From NCBI GenBank assembly GCA_040755195.1, contig JBFMBL010000008.1, positions 1-64,000 of the forward strand: DNA of 64,000 bases, read 5' to 3'. Below the pieces are notes generated by a model. It saw only the letters and a program-made list of their open reading frames with translations. It made no database searches and had not been told where the DNA came from. Of the stretch, positions 44,201 through 53,645 are shown in pieces. How positions within the stretch are numbered: position 1 is the first letter of the stretch; every line of letters begins with the position of its first letter. The stretch is from SURF-55 sp040755195. GTDB taxonomy: Bacteria > Bacillota > Desulfotomaculia > Desulfotomaculales > Ammonificaceae. Both the position numbers and the translations under genes were made by a program.

Positions 44201-45125
44201 ACGGCGCCTCCTTGGCACTTGCAACAGAACTGGCGACTGCAGCCGCCCATTGCGCCTTGATAACCTCCACCCGCGATGGCGCAAACTCGGGGTCAATCTC
44301 GTTAAGGTAAGTCGCCATCCTCTCGACAGGACACCTCTTCTTCCAGTAATCCACTTCTTCGGGAGAGCGATAACCGGTGGAAGTGTCGTCGTTGGGGCCG
44401 ACATGTGCCATCCACCTAAAGGTCTTGCAGATAATAAAAGCTGGACCTTGTCCGTTGCGTATGCCTTTTAAAACGGTATCACTTACTTCCATCACCATAA
44501 CAGGGTCGTTACCGTCAACCTCATAAACCGGAATTTTAAACCCGCAAATGATAGGTTTGATATCGTCGTACGCGTGCCTATCTCCCCAAGCCGTCTGGCA
44601 AGCAAACCCATTATCCTCCATTACAAAAAGCATTGGGAGTTTCCTCAGCGCTGCGAAATTCAAGGTTTCCCAGAAGACCCCTTCATCCACCGCACCGTCA
44701 CCGAAATATACTACCGTAACCCCGCGATTTCGATCCATTTTTTGCTTCAGAGCGGTACCTGCTGCTATCGGGATTCCCCCCGCAACTATGGCGGAAGTAC
44801 CAACGATTCCCCGGTTCATATCGCAAAGGTGCATCGACCCCCCCCAGCCGCCTGAAACACCGCCCTGTTTTCCGTACAACTCCTTAAAAAAAGCCGCCAA
44901 GTCCATCCCCTTTGACAAGCAATGGCCGTGAGAACGGTGGTTTGAAACAACAAAGTCGTTATCATTGAGGCAGATCGATACACCGGCGGCGACCGCTTCC
45001 TGTCCTATGTACAAGTGCACCGGCGTCCTAATCTCCTGCGAGGGGTATTCCTTGACTATAGCCTCCTCGGCTAATCTAATCGCCACAAGTTTTTCGAACA
45101 ATTCATACGCTTTTTCCAAATCCAT
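44187..45125 (-). CDS. 2-oxo acid dehydrogenase E1 alpha-like subunit
   Basis: 312 residues. The ThDP motif is complete: GDGAVDEGVFWETLNFAALR and EDNGFACQT; the substrate region SNHRSHGHCLSKG is E1/acetoin-dehydrogenase-like. Overlaps the beta gene. Its location among sugar-nucleotide genes rather than with E2/E3 suggests a specialised biosynthetic role. Confidence 0.87.
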   Translation of the reverse strand: MDLEKAYELFEKLVAIRLAEEAIVKEYPSQEIRTPVHLYIGQEAVAAGVSICLNDNDFVVSNHRSHGHCLSKGMDLAAFFKELYGKQGGVSGGWGGSMHLCDMNRGIVGTSAIVAGGIPIAAGTALKQKMDRNRGVTVVYFGDGAVDEGVFWETLNFAALRKLPMLFVMEDNGFACQTAWGDRHAYDDIKPIICGFKIPVYEVDGNDPVMVMEVSDTVLKGIRNGQGPAFIICKTFRWMAHVGPNDDTSTGYRSPEEVDYWKKRCPVERMATYLNEIDPEFAPSRVEVIKAQWAAAVASSVASAKEAPYAVD

Positions 45126-45145
45126 TAATTTATCTCCCCGGTCCG

Positions 45146-46210
45146 TTAAATGAAATTCACATGCCTGCTTGGATTCCTCAGGTTGTTCAGATAAATATTA
45201 ATTTCGTCCAGTCGGCACACCTCGCGGCACTTGCTGATATCGGTTTTTGCGATCCTGGCCAGGACCTTAGAACGCTGCGCCCCCTCCCAAATACCTGAAA
45301 AACTCATTTCCTTCAAGCTTCCGTAGCAAAAATCAGCATCTCCCAAATACGTGCTGCATGCCCACACGTTTGCACGTGCATCAATATAGGCCCAAAAGGG
45401 GAGCCCCAAGCAACGGTTATATGGTTTTGCCCGGCTCAGTTTCTTCATGGTGTTGGACCTGAAAATAACCTGAAAAGTATCCGTTTCCAATTCACGCAGT
45501 TGGCTTTCCAGGTGTAAGTGCTCCTGGTAGTCAAAGGATGAATTAATCGAACCATTACTTTTAGGATGCTGAGAATACGGTTTTATAGTAAAATAGTCCA
45601 CGCCGATTTCCCTTAACATCCTCCCAAGCGTCAAAACCTCTTGGAAATTTAAGGGAATTAAAAGCATTTGAACACCTATGGTGGTACTAAGGCCTTTCCT
45701 TCGTTTGATTTCAACGGCACTATTTAAATTTGAGATAACTTTTTCGAAATCCCCCGGGCGACAGCGGTGAACCCGCTGGTAGGTCTCGGGTGTCCCGGCG
45801 TTAACACTGAACCGTACCCAGGTAAACGAACTTAGACACTCCGCCGCTTTTTCTTTCGAAAACAAAACCCCGTTGGAAGTCATGGCAACATCGACCCCTA
45901 TTTCTCTGGTTTTGTTTACTATCTCCGGCGTGTCTTTATTAATCAGGGGTTCTCCTTCCCCGGCGTACATAACGCTTCTCACGCCCTTCGCCGCCATCTC
46001 CCTTAGGTTAGTTAAAATCAGGTCCTTGTCCAGAAAAACCGGCTTATACTCCAGATAATCAAGAGCGCAGAAAACACACCGGTGATTGCAGCTCCCTGAG
46101 GGTGCAATTTCAACGTAAATTGGGTAAATATCATCCCCCTGGAGCCACTGGGATACCCGAACGGGATGAAAAATAAGCTTATGGGAATCAATTCTAAAAT
46201 CGTCCGACAT
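45146..46210 (-). CDS. radical SAM protein of unknown substrate
   Basis: 354 residues. Cluster motif CNHRCVFC (CxxxCxxC) at residues ~37-44, followed by the GEGEPL (GGE-like) SAM segment. C-terminal cysteines (WACSTYLGDADFCYG; SKCREVC) suggest an auxiliary SPASM/twitch cluster. Sits between E1-like genes and hldE-like. Substrate cannot be read from the sequence. Confidence 0.8.
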   Translation of the reverse strand: MSDDFRIDSHKLIFHPVRVSQWLQGDDIYPIYVEIAPSGSCNHRCVFCALDYLEYKPVFLDKDLILTNLREMAAKGVRSVMYAGEGEPLINKDTPEIVNKTREIGVDVAMTSNGVLFSKEKAAECLSSFTWVRFSVNAGTPETYQRVHRCRPGDFEKVISNLNSAVEIKRRKGLSTTIGVQMLLIPLNFQEVLTLGRMLREIGVDYFTIKPYSQHPKSNGSINSSFDYQEHLHLESQLRELETDTFQVIFRSNTMKKLSRAKPYNRCLGLPFWAYIDARANVWACSTYLGDADFCYGSLKEMSFSGIWEGAQRSKVLARIAKTDISKCREVCRLDEINIYLNNLRNPSRHVNFI

Positions 46211-46261
46211 TCCGTTTCGTCTCCTTACAAATACTTGTAGAAATCTTCGCCTGAGGGAAAA

Positions 46262-47818
46262 TTATTTTAAAAGCGTCGAGGCATACTTGAGGACATCCGG
46301 CTTACTTACAGGCCGTGAATTTCCTAACACATTCGCGGCCAGGGCTCCCGCAACATTGCCTAAAAAAGATCCCACCTCGATGTCAACCCCTGTGCAGGCA
46401 CAAATGCTGGCAAGAGCAAAGAAGGCATCCCCGGCCCCTACGGTATCCTGCACGTTTAACGTAAAGGCAGGTGTCCTGGCCATATTAAAATTCTGATCAA
46501 TACTCACTGATCCCAAGGACCCGAGGGTAAGCCAACCCACACGGCCCTGAAAATGCTGCATCAACCGTTCCAGTAAATGGTCCACATTTCCTACTCGGGA
46601 CGCAAAAGCCAACCGAAGTTCGATTTCGTCGAGCGTAAACACATCAGCCCGATGGTATTTGGTAACAAGGTTGGTCCCATAATTAGACGAATTTGTCTGG
46701 CAGTTTAAAGCAAGAAATCTGGCTTCAGATTGGACGATTTCCATGGCCTTTTTATCCAGCAAGCCGTGACCGTAGTCCGCAACAAGGACAAGGTCGTGGT
46801 TGGGGATAAGTCGTTGCAGCTTCTCGTAAAAAGGCCTGCGGTCAACCTTATTTTCGATGAAACGCATATCCAGATAATTCATGGAGAATAACTTTTCATA
46901 CTGCTCCCTGATACCGCGACGTTCGATAAACCGCCTTTTAACCACGGTCTGGTAGGTATCTTCAAACTGCAAGTCAAGTATCATTGCCCTGCTCATATCG
47001 TTCAGTAACTGACTGTGAATATGAGGTTCGTTTCCCACAATCCCGCACAGGGTAACGTTGTTAGCAAAGCTGGATACGTGCCGGGCGACAGCAAGGGCGC
47101 CGCCGAGATAACGTTCTTCCCGCTCATAAATGGCCGAAAGTGCCCTGTCTTTTGACATCAAACCTTGTACCTGACAGAAAACATATTCGTCGATAATGAT
47201 ATCCCCGACTATAAGAACACGTAACGACTTCATGTCATCGACCTGTCGGTGAAGATCATCGAAGGAATGGCAAGATCTAAAATCCTGAATGAAAACCTTT
47301 GCGCCGGGAGGAAAAACGGGGAAGTTCTGGTTTATCAGTTGGGTTGAACTAAACACTATACCATTGGTAAAGCGTACCTCTCCGCCTAAGGAATTGATTT
47401 TTTTGATTTCTATATCGATGTTCCCTGTAATGTCTTTCTCCGCATCGGCATATTCTTGGCCTTTTACGAAAATATCAGGCTTGACAATGTCGAGAATCTC
47501 AAGGGCAGTCGAAGATTTAGAAAGCAATACATAGTCAACGCAAGCAAGCGCAGCTAAAGCGTGCATCCGCAATTCGTCGGAAAAGCAGGGACGCCCGGGA
47601 CCTTTGTTTACATAGGGAGCTGAGGTTACCGAGACTACCAGAACATCGCCCAACGATCTCGCTTCTTCAAGATGAGCGATATGCCCCGGGTGAAGAAGGT
47701 CGAATACACCGTGGCAATGTACGATCTTGCGTCCCTCTTTTCTGAAGGTCTCACGCAATGCTGCGAAGTCCTCCGAGGAAATCATTTTTGCCGGAGTTGA
47801 CGCGTTGGATACTGCCAC
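46262..47818 (-). CDS. HldE-like bifunctional protein with reversed domain order (nucleotidyltransferase then kinase)
   Basis: About 518 residues. Residues ~30-160 are a cytidylyltransferase-fold domain (HGVFDLLHPGHIAHLEEARSLGD, with HxGH) like the C-terminal part of HldE. Residues ~200-518 are a PfkB/ribokinase-type kinase (VLIVGDIIIDEYV ... DTVGAGDAFFALASI, with GAGD). In classical HldE the kinase comes first. Likely makes ADP- or other NDP-heptose from heptose phosphates. GTG at 47818, six bases after GGAGGTG, is the best start. Confidence 0.82.
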   Translation of the reverse strand: MAVSNASTPAKMISSEDFAALRETFRKEGRKIVHCHGVFDLLHPGHIAHLEEARSLGDVLVVSVTSAPYVNKGPGRPCFSDELRMHALAALACVDYVLLSKSSTALEILDIVKPDIFVKGQEYADAEKDITGNIDIEIKKINSLGGEVRFTNGIVFSSTQLINQNFPVFPPGAKVFIQDFRSCHSFDDLHRQVDDMKSLRVLIVGDIIIDEYVFCQVQGLMSKDRALSAIYEREERYLGGALAVARHVSSFANNVTLCGIVGNEPHIHSQLLNDMSRAMILDLQFEDTYQTVVKRRFIERRGIREQYEKLFSMNYLDMRFIENKVDRRPFYEKLQRLIPNHDLVLVADYGHGLLDKKAMEIVQSEARFLALNCQTNSSNYGTNLVTKYHRADVFTLDEIELRLAFASRVGNVDHLLERLMQHFQGRVGWLTLGSLGSVSIDQNFNMARTPAFTLNVQDTVGAGDAFFALASICACTGVDIEVGSFLGNVAGALAANVLGNSRPVSKPDVLKYASTLLK

Positions 47819-47921
47819 AATGTCCACCTCCATTTTATACATCGTCAATTTCTTAATCGGCTTGACGTTTCCCCAAAGAAATCCTCCCTATGCGGAATTG
47901 AGTCGTCGAAGCGTCTTTCAA

Positions 47922-48578
47922 CTACTCAGCAATAAACCAATAATAGTCCCCTGTATATCCAACCTCGCCGAACAACTTCCGCCAGTCGTCAACGTGCATG
48001 TATGTCAGGGCAGTCAAGTTCCACTTCAGTAACCTCTCACGCTCTTCTTCGGTCCGCCATGCATCCACGGTAATAAACGCATGGGCTCGGGAAACCCTTT
48101 GAATCTCCCGCAGTGCCTGCTTACATTCCAATAACGGCAGGTTATGTATGGTTGTAATGGAAACCACCAAGTCAAAGGAGTCATCCTCATAAGGTAAAGC
48201 CTTCGCGTTTCCCACTTGCAAGAAAGGTTTGACCCTGTCAATCGCGTTGTCGATGGCGTATCCGGATATATCTATCCCTGCTATATTAAGCCGTGGCATG
48301 AGTTCTTTGAAATCATACAGCATAAACCCCTTTGCGCAACCCACATCCAGTACGCTTGCATCTTCTGAAAGCTGGTAGTAGTCGCGAAACCTCCTGACCG
48401 TGTCCTTCCAGAAACGTTCGTGGTAATTGTAGCCACCGTAGCCGTAGAGGCGGTCGCCGTCAAAAAACTCCTTACCGAACTGCCGTGCTATTTCCCGGTT
48501 CGCATCTGTAATCAATTGGGCACGCTCGTCAATCGGCCTCTTAGATCGGGGATAACGATCAAGTAGGTTAATTTCCAT
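47922..48578 (-). CDS. class I SAM-dependent methyltransferase
   Basis: About 218 residues. SAM motif I VLDVGCAKGFMLYDF, a post-I acidic IAGIDISGYAI, and DLVVSITTIHNLP. ATG at 48578 overlaps the preceding stop (TAATG). Probably methylates a sugar or lipid-linked intermediate of the cluster. Confidence 0.8.
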   Translation of the reverse strand: MEINLLDRYPRSKRPIDERAQLITDANREIARQFGKEFFDGDRLYGYGGYNYHERFWKDTVRRFRDYYQLSEDASVLDVGCAKGFMLYDFKELMPRLNIAGIDISGYAIDNAIDRVKPFLQVGNAKALPYEDDSFDLVVSITTIHNLPLLECKQALREIQRVSRAHAFITVDAWRTEEERERLLKWNLTALTYMHVDDWRKLFGEVGYTGDYYWFIAE

Positions 48579-49453
48579 TAGCTCCCACACTCTCTATAGG
48601 ATCGCTTATAGAGTATTGTCGGCAAATTAGACTCAAGTGTTGAGAATTCGAAACCATAACTTAATAAAAATTTTGAAACATTTAATGAATTATTGGCGGG
48701 ACGTGGGTCAGCAAAATTAAAATCGCGGATAGAGCAACGTAGAATCAATTGATTCAACCCCATCGGTTCCGCAATAGCCAAACCAAGGGTATACCTGGTA
48801 TACACTTTCGGAGCAGCTAAGTGGTATACTCCTGTAGCTTTAGAATCAATTAAGAGTTTGATAGCGCGGGAAATGTCATCAACGCAAGTTGGACAGACAA
48901 CCTGATCATCGGCACAGCGGATGGCATTACCTTTAAGTAAGGAATTAATTATTTGCCCTACAGGGGAAGGGTCATCCTTTTCAAGACTATACAACTTGCT
49001 CATCCTGATGATTATGAACGGATCGTCTTGACCAAGCAAAAAGTCTTCAACTACCTTTTTTTGACGACCGTACTCTGTGGTGGGATAACGCGCGTCTTCC
49101 TCGCTGTAATATCCCCTGTCACCCCTAAAAACCAAATCGCTGGAGCAAAAGATTGGCGTAATGCTGTGTTTAAGCAAACCCGAAAGCAGTTCTATGGTAT
49201 GAATAACGTTGAAAATGCGCGTCGTTTCCGGGTCACGGCAACAATTGTCGATTGCCGTTATACCGCTGCAGATTAAAGCGTGTGTGACGCCGCCGGGAAG
49301 CAGCGTGGTAAAATTGCCGACTGGCTCACGCAGATCAAGACACAGATCTTCGCCGGGGCCGTGCGAGGTACAGATAACCTTTCCCCCGTTAGCCCGCCAG
49401 TATGCTTTCGTATACCGCCCGATTAACCCTTTTGAACCAACAATCAATAACAT
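48578..49453 (-). CDS. RmlD-like NAD(P)-dependent sugar reductase
   Basis: About 291 residues from the ATG at 49453; the longer frame overlaps the preceding gene and is not real. NAD(P) site LLIVGSKGLIGRYT, SSDLVFRGDRGYYSEED, and catalytic Y-x-x-x-K in YGRQKKVVE. This resembles dTDP-4-dehydrorhamnose reductase and probably reduces a 4-keto sugar. Confidence 0.8.
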   Translation of the reverse strand: MLLIVGSKGLIGRYTKAYWRANGGKVICTSHGPGEDLCLDLREPVGNFTTLLPGGVTHALICSGITAIDNCCRDPETTRIFNVIHTIELLSGLLKHSITPIFCSSDLVFRGDRGYYSEEDARYPTTEYGRQKKVVEDFLLGQDDPFIIIRMSKLYSLEKDDPSPVGQIINSLLKGNAIRCADDQVVCPTCVDDISRAIKLLIDSKATGVYHLAAPKVYTRYTLGLAIAEPMGLNQLILRCSIRDFNFADPRPANNSLNVSKFLLSYGFEFSTLESNLPTILYKRSYRECGS

Positions 49454-49460
49454 CAGTAGA

Positions 49461-51047
49461 CTACCCCGGGATTTTGGGAGTACACTCTTGAAATAGATGG
49501 GGCTGATCGTAGAGGTCCTTAAACGACAGAGGACCATCGTAGTCAGGGAAATAACGGTAAAACGTGCTCTTGGCGTATTCCCTTTGAACCTGGAGTTGTT
49601 CGAACGTGATACCGACCATCCGGGCATATTTTGCCTGGCGTTCCGGAGTTGAAAAATTGATTCGATCCCAGTCGAATGCCCGTATCACCCCCAATTCATA
49701 CTCCTTGAACGCCTCCGTATGGTATAGCGATACGGTGCGCTTTATAATACGGTTGATTTTATCCGTATCGTGAAGCCAACCACGTTGAGTAACCTGTTTA
49801 ATTAAGCGTGTCCCAATCATCGGCGTTGCAATCGAGAAAACGGAGTAATCTATTTCCGGATGTTCTTCTGCAAACTTTATCGTATCCAGTATTTCATAGC
49901 GCTCCTCGCCCGGCATACCCACTACGAACAGGCCGATGATTTCCAGGCCGAGAGAATGAGCCCATAATAACACATCGTGATGGTGCTCTACCGATGAAAG
50001 CGCCTTACCGGCTACTTCCTTCAAAACCCGGTTGTTGCCTGACTCCAGAGGACAGATGATCCGGTACATGCCGGTCTCTTTCATGGCTTCCAGCGAGTTT
50101 CGGGTTAGAGGCCAAAGCGGCATACCCTGGGCGACAAACCAGTGAAAGCGCAGGTTACGACGGACGATTTCATTAGTTAATTCAAGTATTTCCTTTTCAT
50201 CCCGGGCAAATAAATCGTCGAAAAAATGAATCTCCTCTATCCCATCTTCAAGCGCCGCTTCAATTTCCGCAACTACCATTTCTAAAGACTTGCGCCGATA
50301 TTTTTGCGTATTCCCGCGCATGTGCGTAACACAGCAAAAAGAACAACGCATGATACATCCGCGTGAAGTCATAATGTCTCGATAATAGCAACTTTTCTCC
50401 GGAAAGCGGATTTTCCCAAACTCAAGCACCTTCGCATATCTAACCCTATCTTCGTCTTTCAGCAAGTGATAGGCGGGTAGGGGAAGATCCGCGAGGTTAA
50501 CTTTAGGATAATCCTGCGAAACGCTTAATTCGCCTGATTCAAGACGATAAGCCAGGCCTGGGAGAGAAGACAAATCCCCCTGTACGTTAACAGCCGAAAG
50601 GAGTTCCCCAACAGCAAAATCGACTTCGCCCTTAATCGAAAAATCACACACTCCTTCAGAGACGGCTTTACCCGGGAAGTTTGTCGCGTGAGAACCGGTC
50701 AACACCGTTACTATGTCCCGACAATGTGTGCGCGCCAAGTCAAATACACGCTTACCGTCCCAGTCCTGGGCTGTAGAAAAAGTAAGGACGGATTGGACCA
50801 TTACGAGAGCGTCGGGTTTAGATGTAGCGAGGCTTTCTGTAAGTCTGTCAAACCGGTCACCTGTATACAGACCAAGATCGAACAGTTTAACTTCAAACCC
50901 GCGGTTTATTAAATTCGCTGCTACTGCGGTAGGTTCTACAGGGGAAACAAGACGATACCTTTCAAAAACAGGGGTTTTCGGACTAAAACCATTTCCTTCG
51001 TCGCTGTTAATAAGCGGCGGGATCACGATAAGAACCTTCTTGACCAT
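49461..51047 (-). CDS. cobalamin-binding radical SAM protein
   Basis: About 528 residues. An N-terminal B12-binding-type domain (KKVLIVIPPLI ... EPTAVAANLINRGFEVKLFDLG) is followed by the radical SAM motif CIMRCSFC near residue 215 (SRGCIMRCSFC). Such enzymes often perform C-methylation or ring changes. ATG at 51047 is eight bases after GGGAG. Substrate unknown. Confidence 0.82.
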   Translation of the reverse strand: MVKKVLIVIPPLINSDEGNGFSPKTPVFERYRLVSPVEPTAVAANLINRGFEVKLFDLGLYTGDRFDRLTESLATSKPDALVMVQSVLTFSTAQDWDGKRVFDLARTHCRDIVTVLTGSHATNFPGKAVSEGVCDFSIKGEVDFAVGELLSAVNVQGDLSSLPGLAYRLESGELSVSQDYPKVNLADLPLPAYHLLKDEDRVRYAKVLEFGKIRFPEKSCYYRDIMTSRGCIMRCSFCCVTHMRGNTQKYRRKSLEMVVAEIEAALEDGIEEIHFFDDLFARDEKEILELTNEIVRRNLRFHWFVAQGMPLWPLTRNSLEAMKETGMYRIICPLESGNNRVLKEVAGKALSSVEHHHDVLLWAHSLGLEIIGLFVVGMPGEERYEILDTIKFAEEHPEIDYSVFSIATPMIGTRLIKQVTQRGWLHDTDKINRIIKRTVSLYHTEAFKEYELGVIRAFDWDRINFSTPERQAKYARMVGITFEQLQVQREYAKSTFYRYFPDYDGPLSFKDLYDQPHLFQECTPKIPG

Positions 51048-51105
51048 TTTCAGCGCTCCCAACTGCTAAATTTTATCCTCCTTGACGAACTAACCTTTCA
51101 TCTGA

Positions 51106-52071
51106 TTAAGATCCGCTTTTTGCTAAAAGTTCAACGCCTTTCCGTATTCCAAAGTCGGATCTTACCTTGTCAAGGATGCCATTCCGGGTCAAACCCAACC
51201 TTTCGCAATGATCTTCGTATGACCCATATTCAGTCAGGAAACTATCCGGGATAGATATAAAAGAGTACCGAATATCAGGAATATCAATAGTAGCACGCAG
51301 CACGTCGTCGCCCAGACCCCCGCTCCGCACGTGTTCTTCAATTACCAGGATGCGCCTCGTCTTACTTGCGCTGGAGCGGATCAAACCACTGTCCAAAGGC
51401 CGAATAGTGTGGATGTATAGTATTTCGGCATCCCAACCCATTTCGCTGAGCGCGTCTCGCGCGGCCACGGCGTTATCCAATTGCGGCCCGGTTGCTACAA
51501 TAGTAAGGTTTGAGCCATCCGTAACTTTGATACCCTTACCAAACTGAATCTCCCCCGCGTGAAAGCCCTGGCCATGTTGGTGCGCCGGGATGCGAAAGAG
51601 GGTTAATTTATCGCAACGGTAACTTTGCCGGAAGATTATATCGAATTCGGCCGGATTTCCAGGGTATACTATTTGTGTTCTTTGAAGGGTCTTCAGCAAC
51701 GCGAAATCATTATAACAGTGATGTGTACAGCCAAGGCCTGGATAATCGAAAGCGCTCCCAACCGTTACAAGATTCCCCCCTAATTGCTGATAACAAAAAT
51801 CCAGTTTAATTTGCTCAAACGCCCGTTCAATAAAAAACGGAGCAATGGTGTGGGCAACCGGAACAAATCCCGTTTTTGCAAGTCCGGCAGCCATGCTGAT
51901 GATAGTCGCCTCGCAAATCCCGATGTTGTAATAGCGTCCTGGACAGGCTGCGGCGAAAGGTTGTAACGCAAAGTGGCCTATATCCCCGACCAGCACCACA
52001 AGGTTGGGGTCCTCAAGGCCGACTTCAAGCATCGTATCTGCGAATTGCTGCCGGATAGATTTCGCGGTCAA
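51106..52071 (-). CDS. transketolase-like protein, C-terminal subunit
   Basis: 321 residues. Pyrimidine-binding domain (NIGICEATIISMAAGLAKTGFVPVAHTIAPF, with the conserved Glu) and C-terminal domain (RRILVIEEHVRSGGLGDDV). Paired with the N-terminal subunit at 52068 by an ATGA overlap. Split transketolases can supply sedoheptulose 7-phosphate, the substrate of GmhA in this cluster. Confidence 0.87.
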   Translation of the reverse strand: MTAKSIRQQFADTMLEVGLEDPNLVVLVGDIGHFALQPFAAACPGRYYNIGICEATIISMAAGLAKTGFVPVAHTIAPFFIERAFEQIKLDFCYQQLGGNLVTVGSAFDYPGLGCTHHCYNDFALLKTLQRTQIVYPGNPAEFDIIFRQSYRCDKLTLFRIPAHQHGQGFHAGEIQFGKGIKVTDGSNLTIVATGPQLDNAVAARDALSEMGWDAEILYIHTIRPLDSGLIRSSASKTRRILVIEEHVRSGGLGDDVLRATIDIPDIRYSFISIPDSFLTEYGSYEDHCERLGLTRNGILDKVRSDFGIRKGVELLAKSGS

Positions 52072-52844
52072 GACAGAACCTCCATAATCGTTTTGAACTC
52101 ATCCTTATTGGGTATCTTATGATGCCATAGGCCGTGCCCTTCCATCATCGGCACCCCTTTTCCCTTTACCGTATTTGCCACAATCGCCTTCGGTATACTC
52201 CATTGGCTGAAGTTTTGACTATCCAATGCCCCTCGAATTTGATTCTCGTCATGCCCGTCTATTTCGGAGACTTTCCAGCCGAACGCTTCCCATTTCGACC
52301 TTAGAGGGCTGACGGGAAGCACCTGCAGCGCCGAGCCGTTATTGTCTATAATGCAGCATAAATTTCCCAGTTTTAGGTTCGCCGCCACTAATGCCGCTTC
52401 CCAAATCGTACCTTCGTTGCATTCCCCATCACCGACAAGCACGTAGACCTTGTTGTCCATATTACGAATACGCAGGCCGAGAGCCACACCGATAGCAAAC
52501 GGGAACCCGTGGCCCAGTGACCCTGTTGAAGCCTCAATGCCGGGAATTTTCGTGCAATCGGGATGCGCACCCAATATACCGCCCGGCCTGCAAAAAAGTT
52601 CAACGTCGTGCTGCGTAATAAAACCGTAATGCTCCAGCAAGACATAAAGGGCTACACAACCGTGCCCCTTGCTTAAAATAAAGTAATCCCGCTCGGGCCA
52701 GTCAGGGATTTGTGGATCGAACTTAAGATAACCGCTATATAACACCGAAAGAATATCGATAATTGACAGGGCGCTTGGAATATGGCCGTCCCTGCCTTTA
52801 AAGACCATCTCGATAATTCGCTTGCGCAAAACATTATTATTCAA
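52068..52844 (-). CDS. transketolase-like protein, N-terminal subunit
   Basis: 258 residues carrying the ThDP pyrophosphate-binding region: GDGECNEGTIWEAALVAANLKLGNLCCIIDNN, plus SKGHGCVALYVLLEHYG and STGSLGHGFPFAIG. TTG start after AAGGGGAA. Forms one active site with the following gene. Confidence 0.87.
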   Translation of the reverse strand: MNNNVLRKRIIEMVFKGRDGHIPSALSIIDILSVLYSGYLKFDPQIPDWPERDYFILSKGHGCVALYVLLEHYGFITQHDVELFCRPGGILGAHPDCTKIPGIEASTGSLGHGFPFAIGVALGLRIRNMDNKVYVLVGDGECNEGTIWEAALVAANLKLGNLCCIIDNNGSALQVLPVSPLRSKWEAFGWKVSEIDGHDENQIRGALDSQNFSQWSIPKAIVANTVKGKGVPMMEGHGLWHHKIPNKDEFKTIMEVLS

Positions 52845-52858
52845 GATTAATTCCCCTT

Positions 52859-53620
52859 CTATTCAATAACCGCATAGGACATCCACGTGCTGAAAAACGG
52901 ACGCTTAAGTCTCAAAGCGTTTATGCCGATCGTATCAACCAAAGCTTTTGTCTCGCCGGGCCAATGCCGCGCGTATAGCTCATCAAAAGCAACCACCGCC
53001 CCTTTAGGCATACGAGGCAGAAAATGCTCGATAGCCACTTTGGTCGGTTCATAAACGTCTACATCTAAAAATAGCAGGCTTACCACCAGATGGGGGTTGT
53101 CTTCGATGTATTTTGGAACCGTCTCCCGGATATCGCCCCGGACCAGTTCAACTTTGGGCAGGTGCCCCAATAACCTGTGCCGGTCAAAAATATTAATGCA
53201 GTTCTGCAAGTCCTCGTAAGCATCTACCCCGAACCCTCCTTCGGTGGCGTGCATAGACCGTCCCGGTCCCTTGTCTACCTCGGAGAGGTCCCTAAAACCG
53301 CTGAAGGTATCGAATCCTATAATCCTCCTGGAAACCGCCCACGGATCCATTATTGAGCTTAAGTGTGCAAAGGTCATCAGGCCTCCGCCGAAAAGCACGC
53401 CGCATTCAATTATCGCGCCTGGAACATTTATTGTATGCTTAAATATTTCATATCTAGCCAAAAACCTGTTAAGAGTGGTTTGTTGAACATACTTCGGGAA
53501 ATTCTCCAGTTTTTCTGTAATGGTTCCCACACTTGACTCGAAGTACTCCTCCAGCCTTGTACGATAGTCGATGTCTTTTTTTGAAGTCGTATCCGGTTCG
53601 TGTGCTATTGAGCGATCCAC
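52859..53620 (-). CDS. TylF/MycF-family O-methyltransferase
   Basis: 253 residues. SAM/metal-dependent sugar O-methyltransferase fold (GAIIECGVLFGGGLMTFAHL; LLFLDVDVYEPTKVAIEHFLPRMPKGAVVAFDEL with the metal aspartates). GTG start eight bases after GGGGG. Likely decorates a surface glycan. Confidence 0.82.
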   Translation of the reverse strand: MDRSIAHEPDTTSKKDIDYRTRLEEYFESSVGTITEKLENFPKYVQQTTLNRFLARYEIFKHTINVPGAIIECGVLFGGGLMTFAHLSSIMDPWAVSRRIIGFDTFSGFRDLSEVDKGPGRSMHATEGGFGVDAYEDLQNCINIFDRHRLLGHLPKVELVRGDIRETVPKYIEDNPHLVVSLLFLDVDVYEPTKVAIEHFLPRMPKGAVVAFDELYARHWPGETKALVDTIGINALRLKRPFFSTWMSYAVIE

Positions 53621-53645
53621 GCAAATTGCCCCCTATTTAATATTG

